64,000 nt of DNA from UBA11346 sp038318565 (GTDB lineage Bacteria > Planctomycetota > UBA11346): assembly GCA_038318565.1 (NCBI GenBank), contig JBBQCI010000006.1, positions 1 through 64,000 of the forward strand, written 5' to 3'. Position numbers and translations under genes: made by a program. The notes beneath the pieces are model-generated. The model made no database searches, was not told where the DNA came from, and was given only the letters and a program-made list of their open reading frames with translations. This document shows, in pieces, positions 25,808-34,350 of this stretch (its first letter is position 1; every line of letters begins with the position of its first letter).

Positions 25808-26611
25808 TCACTGTGCCACCGGCTTGGCAGCCGGAGCGGAGCGTTCGAGGTCGGCGATGTCAGAGGCGGCGCTGCCGAAATCGAGCAGTCCCGAGGCCAG
25901 TTCGACATCGCTGGCGATGGTCAGCGGCTGCCCCTGGATGGCGACGTTCTCGCGCGCCAGTTCGATCTGCGCCTCGATACGGGCGCGATCGGCGGCGATT
26001 TCGGCGAGATTGCGTGCGCGTTCACCGCGGTTGGCGATACGGCGGGCAAGGATATCGCGAGTGGCGCGCTGGCTATCGCGCACATTCTCGTTAACCGCTG
26101 AGGCGATCTCGCGGTCGAGTACGGCGATGCGGGCGCGGATCGCGTCTTCGGATTCGTCCCATTCACCTGACTGTAGATTCGCCTCGGCGACCAGCAGCTT
26201 GAGATAGGTCCAGCGCATGCGGGCCAAGGCGTCACGATTCGCCTCCAACGTGAAGGCTTCGGCGTGCGCCTGCTGCTGGAGTTCGAGCACCCGGGCGCAC
26301 CCGCTGTCGAGCCGCTTGAGCGCGGCGCGCGCTGGCGGCGACAGCCGGTTGATCAGAGCGAGTTCACGTTCGATGCCATCGGCTGCCGGAGCGCTCGGTC
26401 GAGCGAGGGCATCCGTGACGTTGCGAAAACGTGCGTTGGAGACCAACAGCCACAGATAGCCGACCTCAAGACCAGCGCCGAGAAACCAGAATCCGGGGTT
26501 GGCGAAGCCGAGGATGCAGAAGCCGGCGAACACCACGACATTGACCGGCACATTGCCAAGTCCCGGGATGGCAGGGCGGGCTAAAAAGGCGGCCTTGAGA
26601 TAGCGCCACAT
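25808..26611 (-). CDS. Membrane protein with cytoplasmic coiled coil
   Basis: I do not recognise the family. The 267-residue protein begins with two adjacent hydrophobic segments (VPVNVVVFAGFCILGFAN and FWFLGAGLEVGYLWLLVSNA, about residues 21-60), a hairpin with both ends inside. Roughly 190 residues of charged helix with coiled-coil heptads follow, containing RRIANRGERARNLAEIAADRARIEAQIELA, ending in a disordered Ala/Pro tail. It lies between the PspA-like gene (64 bp upstream) and the AAA ATPase (22 bp downstream). It could anchor the PspA-like protein or the ATPase to the membrane. Confidence 0.72.
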   Translation of the reverse strand: MWRYLKAAFLARPAIPGLGNVPVNVVVFAGFCILGFANPGFWFLGAGLEVGYLWLLVSNARFRNVTDALARPSAPAADGIERELALINRLSPPARAALKRLDSGCARVLELQQQAHAEAFTLEANRDALARMRWTYLKLLVAEANLQSGEWDESEDAIRARIAVLDREIASAVNENVRDSQRATRDILARRIANRGERARNLAEIAADRARIEAQIELARENVAIQGQPLTIASDVELASGLLDFGSAASDIADLERSAPAAKPVAQ

Positions 26612-26675
26612 GCTTAGATTGCGCTGCCCGAGGGCTGTTGGTCAGCGGCGGGCGTGCAGCCGCCAGCCGACAGCC

Positions 26676-27449
26676 TCATCCCATCGACTTCTGGGCGGGC
26701 GCCGGGGCCTGCACCGGCATGTCCGTGGTGTTCGCCTCGGTGGCGACCGGCATAGGGGCGGGTCCGACGGCCAAGCCCTCCTTGGCAGCGAAGTCGGCGA
26801 GGGCCTGGTCGGCCAAGGCCTCTTGCTCGGACTCCTTGATCTTGAATTCATCGGTATTGAGCGAGTCCTTGGCCAGGCGAGCGCGGCCAGCGGCTTTGTT
26901 CCGCTCGTCCTCGACCATCTCCTGCAGGCGGTTGAGGGTGTCACCGCTGCCACCGATGTTGGTGATCATGCCCGAGGCCATCTCGTTGAGCTCGGCCATC
27001 GCCTTCTTCATCTTCATGTCATCGATCGAACTCTTGAGCTGTTCGAGCTTCATCTTGGCCTGCTGCATGGAGACGTCGCGTGCCTTGACCAGTTCCTTGT
27101 AAGTCTTCTCGGCGTCGCCCAGCTGCCGGCGGTTCTCTTCCAACTCGCGCGAGGTGGTCTGCAGGCGCAGGGCGTAATTGCCAGCGGCGGCCCGGTTATT
27201 CGCTTTGAGATGTGCGGTGGCCTTGGCGCGCAGGTCGCGCTCCTCGATCTCCAGCTTGCGCACCTGCGCCATCAGCTTCTCGCACAGGCCGGCATGACTG
27301 GCCAAGCCCTGGTTGAACTGGCCGATCTGCTTGCGCAGATTCTCCTTTTCCACCTCAAGCAGGGCCTCGGGATTGCGTCGTTCGACGCCACTGACGAACA
27401 GGCTGGCAAAGCCCTTGAAGAGGTTGCCGATGCGGGCGAGAAGGGACAT
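26676..27449 (-). CDS. PspA/IM30-like coiled-coil protein
   Basis: This 257-residue, almost wholly helical protein has the start of the PspA/IM30 (Vipp1) family: MSLLARIGNLFKGFASLFVSGVERRNPEALLE, an amphipathic first helix followed by the 'P' hinge. Long coiled coils run through residues 30-200 (QVRKLEIEERDLRAKATAHL, YALRLQTTSRELEENRRQLG, MKMKKAMAELNEMASGM). PspA and IM30 bind membranes and polymerise, and they are structural relatives of ESCRT-III. The C-terminus is low-complexity and ends with Pro/Ala. The ATG at 27449 was chosen because helix 0 begins there. It sits in the six-gene cluster with the AAA ATPase. No PspB, PspC or PspF is nearby. Confidence 0.78.
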   Translation of the reverse strand: MSLLARIGNLFKGFASLFVSGVERRNPEALLEVEKENLRKQIGQFNQGLASHAGLCEKLMAQVRKLEIEERDLRAKATAHLKANNRAAAGNYALRLQTTSRELEENRRQLGDAEKTYKELVKARDVSMQQAKMKLEQLKSSIDDMKMKKAMAELNEMASGMITNIGGSGDTLNRLQEMVEDERNKAAGRARLAKDSLNTDEFKIKESEQEALADQALADFAAKEGLAVGPAPMPVATEANTTDMPVQAPAPAQKSMG

Positions 27450-27525
27450 GGGCGGCTCCGGATGGCGACGTCTTAGCGGCATCCCGGGCGATGGTCAAAG
27501 ACCATCGGTGACCGGCCTGTGGTCA

Positions 27526-28713
27526 TCAGCGTCCAACCGCCCGCTGCCACCCGGCCAGGAGATTGCTGATCACCTCGCCGGAGGGGGTCTCCACCACCTG
27601 AGGCAGGTCGATGCGCAGGCCGTACTTGGCCAGCTCGATGAAGGGGCTGCCGGGTTCCTTGATCGGCACAGCAGGATCACCTGGGCGGAATCCGTGTTCC
27701 AGCGCCTTGCGCTGCGAAGTGGGCGAGAGCAGGAAATCAATGAAACGGCCGGCAGCCGCCCGCTGTTCGGTACTGCTCCACGGGGCGTCGATCAGATAGG
27801 CCGGGTTATCGCTCCAGGCATTGGGCGAGGGGTAGGTGATGTGCAGATCACCCCAACGGCCCTGGGCATTGCGCAGGTAGTCGATCGCGACGCTTTCATA
27901 GACGCACAGACCGTCAAATGCTGAGGGTCCCTTGAGCACCATCTCCTTCATCTGCGTACCGGTCGAGCCGGACAGACCTGCGACGCCCTTCTCGAAGGTG
28001 GTCAGCCAGGTCTGGAAACCGGCGTCCATGACTTGGGCCATGCCCAGCGTCCTCGCCTGATGGTAGTCGTGGGTCATCAGCACCAGGGCCATTAGGCCGC
28101 TGTTGCTCTGGTTCGGATGGGCATGGCCGAACTTCAGAAAGCCCCATTCGGGCTTGCCGGCAAGCCCGGCCCAGCCGGTGGGTTCAGCGACCAGTTTGGC
28201 GACATCGCGGAAACTTTGGGGCGGCTGCTTGAGGGCCTGGAAGCGTTCAGTCCACCAGACGAAGACCATCGGCGTGAGAGCCAAAGTCTCGCTGCGGGCG
28301 AACGGAGCCTTACTGAACTTGACCTGCCAGTCGGCCGTGAAGTTGGCGCTGTAGAGCGACGAGGCCGGAGCCCAGATGTTCAGCTGCTCACCGGCTAGCA
28401 GGGCCTGAGCGCCTTCCAGGGAACCTTTCCCCAGGAGATCGACCTGGGTGTTCGGTTCCACTTTGGCGAATTCCTCGACCGCCCACTTCATCCAGCGATC
28501 CTTCTCGGTGCCGTAGGCAACGGAGATGCGCACAGCAGCTCCGCTGCGCGGTGCTGGTAATCCGGGAGTGGTGGAGGTCGTCGGTGCCGTCGGTGCCGCT
28601 GGTTGCGGCTTCGCGAAGAGCAGTTTCCAGGCCAGGAAGCCGCAGCCAGCCAGGATCAGGAGGATGACCACCTTGCCGAGGAAGGTGGCCTTGGGGGCGG
28701 TGTCGTCAGGCAT
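27526..28713 (-). CDS. Membrane-anchored extracellular solute-binding protein
   Basis: This 395-residue protein has one N-terminal membrane anchor (ATFLGKVVILLILAGCGFLAW, about residues 9-29), a Pro/Thr linker, and a type II periplasmic binding domain: VRISVAYGTEKDRWMKWAVEEF, LLAGEQLNIWAPASSLYS, FLKFGHAHPNQSNSGLMAL and ITYPSPNAWSDNPAYLIDAPW. It is paralogous to the downstream-encoded part of its neighbour at 28721-30409, with the same GxxHPxxSNSGL and NPxxxIDxPW motifs. No permease or ATPase for import is near, so it is more likely a sensor or structural receptor than a transporter part. It starts 7 bp after the VWA fusion gene. Confidence 0.82.
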   Translation of the reverse strand: MPDDTAPKATFLGKVVILLILAGCGFLAWKLLFAKPQPAAPTAPTTSTTPGLPAPRSGAAVRISVAYGTEKDRWMKWAVEEFAKVEPNTQVDLLGKGSLEGAQALLAGEQLNIWAPASSLYSANFTADWQVKFSKAPFARSETLALTPMVFVWWTERFQALKQPPQSFRDVAKLVAEPTGWAGLAGKPEWGFLKFGHAHPNQSNSGLMALVLMTHDYHQARTLGMAQVMDAGFQTWLTTFEKGVAGLSGSTGTQMKEMVLKGPSAFDGLCVYESVAIDYLRNAQGRWGDLHITYPSPNAWSDNPAYLIDAPWSSTEQRAAAGRFIDFLLSPTSQRKALEHGFRPGDPAVPIKEPGSPFIELAKYGLRIDLPQVVETPSGEVISNLLAGWQRAVGR

Positions 28714-28720
28714 GGGTGTT

Positions 28721-30409
28721 TCAGAAGAACGTGGCGATGTCGCGGAATACTAGGCGGATGTCGCCGGTGCTGCCCTTGTAGGCCTTGGCCTGGGTCGTCT
28801 CACTGATGCGCTTGAGCACATCCCCGGCGGCGTCTTTGCCATAGGCGATGGTGAACACACGGATGGCCCCACCGCTTTCCGGACCTGGGTCGATCGCAGT
28901 CAGCACCTGTTCTAGGCTGGTGCTGCTGGTCGTGTCGGCGCCGTCTGAGAGCACGATCACAGCCTTGATCGAATCCTGGTCCGGATCGGCCTTCATCGCG
29001 GCGACGGCAGCACTGACGGCATCGTAGAGCGCGGTCTTGCCGCCAGCAATCAAGCTGCGCATCTGCGCCTGCCCAGGAGTGCGGATAGCAGTCAGCAGCT
29101 GGTTCTGCCCAAGCCATTGCGGGGTGCTATTGAAGGTCATCAATGAGAGCCGGTCGCCATCGGCGAGCAGACCGATGAACTCGGCGGCACCGTCGCGGGC
29201 AGCGGCGATCTTGCCGTCCTCCTCCATCGAACCGCTGATATCAAGGACCAAAGCGACATGGGCCGGCTTCTTGGCTGAGCGCCACATGGTCATCGCGGCC
29301 GAGATGACTTCGGCCGGAGGCGTTTCGAGGGTGGTGGACGGTTCCTTGGCGTCGACGCCATGCGCGCTGTCGATCGGGGCGCCGACCGCGACATCGACGG
29401 CAGCAGGGCGGAAGCCGAAGCGCAGGGCGCTCTCTTGCTGTGGCCGCTCAAGCAGAAAGCGGACATACGCTTCGCAGGCCAGGCGTTCATTGGCGCCGAC
29501 CCACGGCCGCTCGACGATGCCGGTCGGATGATCGCTCCAGAAGGTGCCTTCCTTGGGATAGATCGCGACCATTGGGAAAGATGGCTTGGGCGTTGCCGTG
29601 TTCGCTTCGATTACCAGATTTTCATACAGCACAGCGGCGGAGAGGTAGCCGGGCCCACCGGCGGTCATGCGTTTCGCAAAGAATCCGGTCGAGGAGCCGT
29701 AGTGGACGACGGCCCGCTCAATGCCGGTGACAAATGCCACAACGGCCGGTTGCTGGACGTCCTCGACGGTCAAGCCGGTGCGCTTGCCGGCCCCGGCGTA
29801 GGCCTCGGCCAGCAGAGTCTGTAGACCCGAGTTGGAAAACTCGGGATGGGTGTGACCGAAACGGAAGCGGCCCCATTGCGGCTGACCTTTGGACGCCCAG
29901 CCCTGCGGGTCCTTGGCGAGGGTTAGGATATCGGCCCAGCCAAGCCGGGTCTGTGGCCAACCCAGGGCTTCGGCCATCGGCTGCCACATCGCGATGACCA
30001 CCGGTGAGAGGACGACACTCTCAGATTTTGACACCAGGTCCTTGCCGGTGGCGGCGCGGCTCTGGGCATTGGCCAAGGTGATGAAGGCAGCAGAGGCCGG
30101 GCTGATCAGATGAGCCTGCTCGCGGCCCGCGAGCACGTCTTCGACCAGTTCTCCGGAACCCTTGGCCACTGTCTGCACGTAGATTGCTTTGCCGGCGACT
30201 TGCACCTTGCGCGCATTGAACTGGGTCGTCGCCGCCTCTAGCCAGGCCTGTTTCTCTGAGCCATAGGCAATGCGGATGGTCAAGGCGTCCGGCGGGGCCG
30301 CCTGGGTACTCGTGGGCGTCGGCTGAGCTTCGTCAGGAGTCGGCCCCGTCCGCGTCCACAGGATACCGACGATGATGGCGATGACGACCAGGACGATGAA
30401 GGTCTTCAT
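28721..30409 (-). CDS. Substrate-binding and VWA domain fusion protein
   Basis: The 562-residue protein has an N-terminal membrane anchor (MKTFIVLVVIAIIVGILW), a type II substrate-binding domain (about residues 45-370, FRFGHTHPEFSNSGLQTL, FWSDHPTGIVERPWVG), and a C-terminal von Willebrand A domain (384-562). The VWA metal site (MIDAS) is complete: DISGS (D390, S392, S394), GKTALYD near 459 and LSDGAD near 489, so it can bind a divalent ion and a partner protein. Both domains should lie outside the cytoplasmic membrane. The ATG at 30409 was chosen for the anchor. It is the first of the six tightly packed genes of this cluster. Confidence 0.88.
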   Translation of the reverse strand: MKTFIVLVVIAIIVGILWTRTGPTPDEAQPTPTSTQAAPPDALTIRIAYGSEKQAWLEAATTQFNARKVQVAGKAIYVQTVAKGSGELVEDVLAGREQAHLISPASAAFITLANAQSRAATGKDLVSKSESVVLSPVVIAMWQPMAEALGWPQTRLGWADILTLAKDPQGWASKGQPQWGRFRFGHTHPEFSNSGLQTLLAEAYAGAGKRTGLTVEDVQQPAVVAFVTGIERAVVHYGSSTGFFAKRMTAGGPGYLSAAVLYENLVIEANTATPKPSFPMVAIYPKEGTFWSDHPTGIVERPWVGANERLACEAYVRFLLERPQQESALRFGFRPAAVDVAVGAPIDSAHGVDAKEPSTTLETPPAEVISAAMTMWRSAKKPAHVALVLDISGSMEEDGKIAAARDGAAEFIGLLADGDRLSLMTFNSTPQWLGQNQLLTAIRTPGQAQMRSLIAGGKTALYDAVSAAVAAMKADPDQDSIKAVIVLSDGADTTSSTSLEQVLTAIDPGPESGGAIRVFTIAYGKDAAGDVLKRISETTQAKAYKGSTGDIRLVFRDIATFF

Positions 30410-30473
30410 GGGTGCCAACTCTGTTCGTGTTTGGTTAAGCTGTGACGAAGACGGTTGGCCGTCTAAAGGTGCC

Positions 30474-30818
30474 TTAACGGTCGACCGTGAAGGTCTTCCC
30501 GTCGACAGCGACGATATCGCCCTCGGCCAGCTTGCGGCCCGGGCGGTCGTCGACCTCGCCGTTGACCGTGGCGCGGCCTTCGCGCACCAGTGCCTTGGCA
30601 TGGCCGCCGGTATCAGCGACCTGGACGACCTTCAAGAACTGGGCCAGGGTGATCGGTTCCTTGGGGCCCTTGGACTTGCGCTCTGGCACCGTCACCGGCA
30701 CCGAGGCTTTGGCCATCGGGCTTTGGGCCGGCATTGGCGCTTTGGCAGTCACAGGATTTTTTGTTGGAGCATCACGGCCAGCGGGACGGCGGGACGGATT
30801 GAATTTAGGACCAGGCAT
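30474..30818 (-). CDS. RNA-binding S4 domain protein
   Basis: The 114-residue protein has a basic, Pro-rich N-terminus (MPGPKFNPSRRPAGRDAPTK) and a C-terminal S4 RNA-binding domain (about residues 54-112): ITLAQFLKVVQVADTGGHAKALV, REGRATVNGEVDDRPGRKLAEGDIVAV. It is of the YbcJ/YaaA-like single-domain type that binds structured RNA; the target is unknown. The start at 30818 overlaps the end of the PfkB gene by 14 bp. It lies 64 bp upstream of the VWA-fusion gene on the same strand. Confidence 0.8.
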   Translation of the reverse strand: MPGPKFNPSRRPAGRDAPTKNPVTAKAPMPAQSPMAKASVPVTVPERKSKGPKEPITLAQFLKVVQVADTGGHAKALVREGRATVNGEVDDRPGRKLAEGDIVAVDGKTFTVDR

Positions 30819-31797
30819 CGAGCCTCCCGCGGATCTCCCGCCACTGGTGACGAGGAACTTGGGCGCCGACGACTTCGACGGCGGCGGCTCCGGCCCGGGC
30901 GGCGAGTTCGCCGCAGACGTCGAGCGGACAGCCACGAACCATGGCGCAGAGCAGCCCGGCCAGCCAGGCATCGCCCGCGCCATTAGTGTCGATCGCCTTG
31001 GCCGGGATGCCGGCCGTGTGGAGCTTCTCGCTGCCGCGGCGCAGCCAGGCGCCCTCGGCGCCGATCTTGACGGCGGCGAAGCGGACCATCGGGGCGATGT
31101 CATCGAGTGCTGCCCGCGGGTCGCCGTGGCTCCAGGCAGCCGCCTCGTCCTGGTTGAGGATCGCACCGCCGACCAGGCCAGCGGCCATCAACTCGGCGAA
31201 CATCGCTTGATTGGCGCGCACGACCTCGTGCGAGGCGAAATCGAGCACCAGTTCGGAACCGGCTTCGCGGGTTGCTGCGGCGATCGCTCGGACCAGACCG
31301 TGGTCGTAGCAGGAGTAGCCCTCCATGACGACGAAGCGGGTGCCGGCGAAGGCCTCGGGAGAGACCTCGTCTGCCGACAGGGTCGACGCGGCGCCGAGGC
31401 AGGTGCGAAAGGTGCGCTGGGCGTCCGGCGTGACCATCGCCAGCACCCGTCCGGTGGGCGCAGCGTCGCGCACCACCAGGCGGGCGTCGACGCCCTGGAC
31501 CGCCAGCGACATGCGCATGAATTCACCGAGATCGTCGTCTCCGGTGCAGCCGATGAATGCAGCGGCGATGCCTAGGTTGGCGCAGCCGGCCAGTACGTTG
31601 CAGGCCGAGCCGCCAGGGGCTTGGGCAGGCATGCCACCATGGGCGGCGAGCATGCGGCCGATCTCGGCGGCCGAGACCAGTTCCATGCCGCCTTTGGCAC
31701 CCGGCACATGTTCGGCCAGGAAGGCATCGTCGACCTGAATGCACAGGTCGACCAGGGGTGAACCCAGGCCGATGATCGCGGGATGGTCCAGGCTCAT
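30805..31797 (-). CDS. PfkB-family sugar/adenosine kinase
   Basis: This 330-residue ribokinase-like (PfkB) kinase is cytoplasmic. PfkB signatures 1 and 2 are present: GGMPAQAPGGSACNVLAGCA (about residues 55-74) and IDTNGAGDAWLAGLL (about 266-280), with the catalytic Asp in GAGD. The N-terminal GLGSPLVDL and the length fit the adenosine-kinase-like subgroup, so a nucleoside or sugar is the likely acceptor. It starts 3 bp after the FHA gene stop and overlaps the S4 gene, consistent with one operon. Confidence 0.9.
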   Translation of the reverse strand: MSLDHPAIIGLGSPLVDLCIQVDDAFLAEHVPGAKGGMELVSAAEIGRMLAAHGGMPAQAPGGSACNVLAGCANLGIAAAFIGCTGDDDLGEFMRMSLAVQGVDARLVVRDAAPTGRVLAMVTPDAQRTFRTCLGAASTLSADEVSPEAFAGTRFVVMEGYSCYDHGLVRAIAAATREAGSELVLDFASHEVVRANQAMFAELMAAGLVGGAILNQDEAAAWSHGDPRAALDDIAPMVRFAAVKIGAEGAWLRRGSEKLHTAGIPAKAIDTNGAGDAWLAGLLCAMVRGCPLDVCGELAARAGAAAVEVVGAQVPRHQWREIRGRLDAWS

Positions 31798-31800
31798 GGC

Positions 31801-32517
31801 TTACTTTCCCGCCTCGTCGAACATGCGAGCCAGCTCCATCAGAACGCCGGCTCCGCTGCCGTTGATAGTGCGTGTGGGGGCGCCCGCGGCGTCGGCGTGG
31901 AAGGCGAATCGGGGCGGCGGAGTCTGGGCCAGCTTAGCCAGGGCATCCATACCCTCGAGTGCGCCGACCTTGGCATGGCTGGGAGCCCCAGAGATCAGCC
32001 AGATTGACGATTCGATCGGCCCGCCGATCAGGTCGAGGCGGCCGCTCTTACCAGTCTGCTGGAAAAACTGCAGCAGTTCCAGCACGCCGCCCTCGACGAT
32101 CGCGCCGGTGAAGGCGGCACCTTGGCTGGCCAGGTCATTCAACGAGAATCCGGGCCCCATGGTCTCCTGCGCACTGATCTGAGGCGCCTGCGCTGACAGC
32201 GAACTGGGGTCGCCACCGGGCGGCAACATGTGCAGACGGAAGACCTGGCCGCCAACCTGGATTTGTGAACCATCCTCCAGCTTCACCTGACCGGTGATGC
32301 GCTGGCTGTTGACGAACGATCCGTTGCGACTGTTGAGATCGGCGAACGACCAACCCTGGCCCTCGGTCCAGCGCAGTTCCGCGTGCCGGCGTGAAGCCAG
32401 AGCGTCCTGGACCGGGATGTCGATGCCATCTTCGCGCCCGAAGACGTAGTTGCGGCCAGGCAGCAGCCGGCGCGCTTGACGGGAGGCGGAAACGATGAAG
32501 TAGCCTATGGCAGCCAT
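31801..32517 (-). CDS. FHA and DUF4388 domain protein
   Basis: The 238-residue cytoplasmic protein has an N-terminal forkhead-associated domain (about residues 15-95). The phosphothreonine-binding residues are intact: YVFGRE, SRRHAELRW, DLNSRNGSFVN and ITGQVKLEDGSQIQVGGQ. The C-terminal half (about 125-235) is DUF4388-like (GAFTGAIVEGGVLELLQFFQQ, KSGRLDLIGGPIESSIWLISG), a module tied to signalling and motility in deltaproteobacteria and planctomycetes. FHA domains read Ser/Thr phosphorylation; the Ser/Thr kinase at 42927 is a conceivable partner. It opens the long minus-strand directon ending at 22397. Confidence 0.85.
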   Translation of the reverse strand: MAAIGYFIVSASRQARRLLPGRNYVFGREDGIDIPVQDALASRRHAELRWTEGQGWSFADLNSRNGSFVNSQRITGQVKLEDGSQIQVGGQVFRLHMLPPGGDPSSLSAQAPQISAQETMGPGFSLNDLASQGAAFTGAIVEGGVLELLQFFQQTGKSGRLDLIGGPIESSIWLISGAPSHAKVGALEGMDALAKLAQTPPPRFAFHADAAGAPTRTINGSGAGVLMELARMFDEAGK

Positions 32518-32625
32518 TGCCCACGCAGGCTAGGGCGCGGGTCAAGGTGTCCAGTTGCCGTAGTGGCGTGCGGGGCGCGCCTGAATCCGTTGCGCCGACC
32601 GCTCTGGCGCCACAAGCAGACGCCC

Positions 32626-34314
32626 ATGCCTGTTCTGCCGACGCCAATAGCCCCGATCGCATCCGACGCCGAGATCCGGCCGTTGGCTGTCCTGCTGGAG
32701 ACGGTCGCACGCATCGACGGCTGGGGCCCGCGTGCTTGGCGCGAAGTGATCGGGGCCTGGCGGTTGCCACGCTGCGACCTAGCGATCGAGGAGCGCGAAG
32801 GCCCGCCCTGCGAGGAGGGCGGCGAGGTCCTGGCGACCATCGTGTTCCGCTCGCCGGGCTGGGCCCGTCCGCGCAATCCTGGCGATGCCATCGCCATCGC
32901 CGATTGGCTGCTGCGTGCCGCGCGCCGAGACCTGCTGCCGCTCTTCGGCCTGTCAGCCCGTACCATTGATCCCGGCGAGGCGGTGCGCGCCGGCAACGCC
33001 TGCTTCGCGTATGGTCCAGATCTAGTGCTGCGATTCGCACTCCGTCTGCCCTTTGCCGGTATGTGCATCGATGGCGAATCGTTCGCCCGATCAATCGGAC
33101 AACTCGCCCGCTGGTCGCGCGGCATCGCAAAGACGCGACCGGGACTGCTCGGGCATCGCCGCAGTCTGCGCATCCAACAGGCCCTGCGCGCCGCCCTTCC
33201 CGAGCATGGCTTGGTCGCGTTCCTCGCTGATGGCGCCATGCTGGCTCGCGATCCGGCGGGCGGCGTCGATGCCTCGTGCCTGCCGCTGCGCACCCCCCGC
33301 AACCTGGCGACATCCATCGATCTTGGCCCGCTGGGTCGCTATCGGGGGTTGGGCATCAGCAGGGGGGTCACCGCTATCGCGGGTGCCCCCTATCATGGCA
33401 AGAGCACCGTCCTCTCTGCCATCGCCGCCGGCGGTGAGGATCATCCCCCAGGTGACGGGCGGGAACGGGTGGTCGCCCTGGCGTCGACCCTGCCGGTGCT
33501 GTCAGACGACGGCAGGCCGATCATGCGGCAGAATCTGACTCCGTTCTTTAGCCGCCTGCCCGGGGGCGAAGCAGCGTGCTTCACCACCAGACGGGCGAGT
33601 GGTGCGACCAGCATGGCGGCAGCGGTGTTGCAGGGGGTCGCTGCCGGGGCCCGGTTGCTGCTCATCGACGAGGACACCGCAGCCGCGAACTTCCTCTCGC
33701 TGCAGGATGCCATGCGCCGTCTGCTCGGTCGCGATCTCGACGGCGGGCGCACCCTCTCGGATTGTCTGCCTGCACTGTCCGCCCAGGGCGTTTCGACCAT
33801 CGTGGTCGCCGGCGCTTCGACCGCCGCCATTGCCAGTGCCGAGCGGGTTATCCTGATGCGCGATTTCGCTCCGCATGAGGCGACTCGTGCCGCGCGTCGG
33901 GCCTGTGGGCCACGCGCGGGGCGGGTGAGCCTCGAACTGTCCCGTCGCCATCTGGATGGTGATCCAGATGTCATCCTCGGCTTTGCGCACACCTTGCGGG
34001 TAGATGCCGAGGACCCAGAACGGCCTCGTTTCGCTGGGCGCAGTGTCGACCTGCGTCGCAGCGGCTTCGCCATGGATCCATTCTTGGCGCGCGGCGCCGT
34101 CCTCGGTGCGGCCTGGGCCTGTCGACTGGCCGCCGGTGGATGTCCGATGGACGAACTCGGCGTACGCTACACGGATCTACTGGCCGCGGGTGGACCCGCG
34201 GCGCTGGACCCCTTCCACGATCAATTCCACGCCGTGGCGCCGTGGGGCCTGGTCGTAGCCGTCCTCGAACGCTGCTGGGGGCTCGAACTGAGCAGCTGTG
34301 CCGCGTGCGTCTGA
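32626..34314 (+). CDS. ABC-class ATPase (COG3044/PF09818 type)
   Basis: This 562-residue predicted ATPase is not a transporter subunit. It carries the family's Walker A GAPYHGKSTVLSAIAAGG (near residue 249), a signature-like RASGATSMAAAVLQG, Walker B ARLLLIDEDTAAANFL and later the switch-like STIVVAGAS. These match the 'predicted ATPase of the ABC class' family, whose cellular role is not known. The ATG at 32626 was chosen because recognisable sequence begins there. It diverges from the FHA gene and stands alone, ahead of the tRNA-Lys terminator. Confidence 0.85.
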   Translation: MPVLPTPIAPIASDAEIRPLAVLLETVARIDGWGPRAWREVIGAWRLPRCDLAIEEREGPPCEEGGEVLATIVFRSPGWARPRNPGDAIAIADWLLRAARRDLLPLFGLSARTIDPGEAVRAGNACFAYGPDLVLRFALRLPFAGMCIDGESFARSIGQLARWSRGIAKTRPGLLGHRRSLRIQQALRAALPEHGLVAFLADGAMLARDPAGGVDASCLPLRTPRNLATSIDLGPLGRYRGLGISRGVTAIAGAPYHGKSTVLSAIAAGGEDHPPGDGRERVVALASTLPVLSDDGRPIMRQNLTPFFSRLPGGEAACFTTRRASGATSMAAAVLQGVAAGARLLLIDEDTAAANFLSLQDAMRRLLGRDLDGGRTLSDCLPALSAQGVSTIVVAGASTAAIASAERVILMRDFAPHEATRAARRACGPRAGRVSLELSRRHLDGDPDVILGFAHTLRVDAEDPERPRFAGRSVDLRRSGFAMDPFLARGAVLGAAWACRLAAGGCPMDELGVRYTDLLAAGGPAALDPFHDQFHAVAPWGLVVAVLERCWGLELSSCAACV

Positions 34315-34322
34315 AAACGACT

Positions 34323-34345
34323 AACCCCTGGGCAGGCCAGGGGTT
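34323..34345. terminator. Hairpin terminator between ATPase gene and tRNA
   Basis: A 9-bp perfect stem (AACCCCTGG / CCAGGGGTT) closes over GCAGG. On the minus strand, after the tRNA, it is followed by AGTCGTTTTC; on the plus strand it lies eight bases past the ATPase stop. It probably serves both. Confidence 0.7.
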
Positions 34346-34350
34346 GTGCG

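Noticed and set aside
25255..27476. Two long plus-strand frames opposite the AAA, coiled-coil and PspA-like genes
   Set aside because: Both mirror the GC-rich antisense strand, with Leu/Val/Gly-rich nonsense sequence; the minus-strand genes explain the region.
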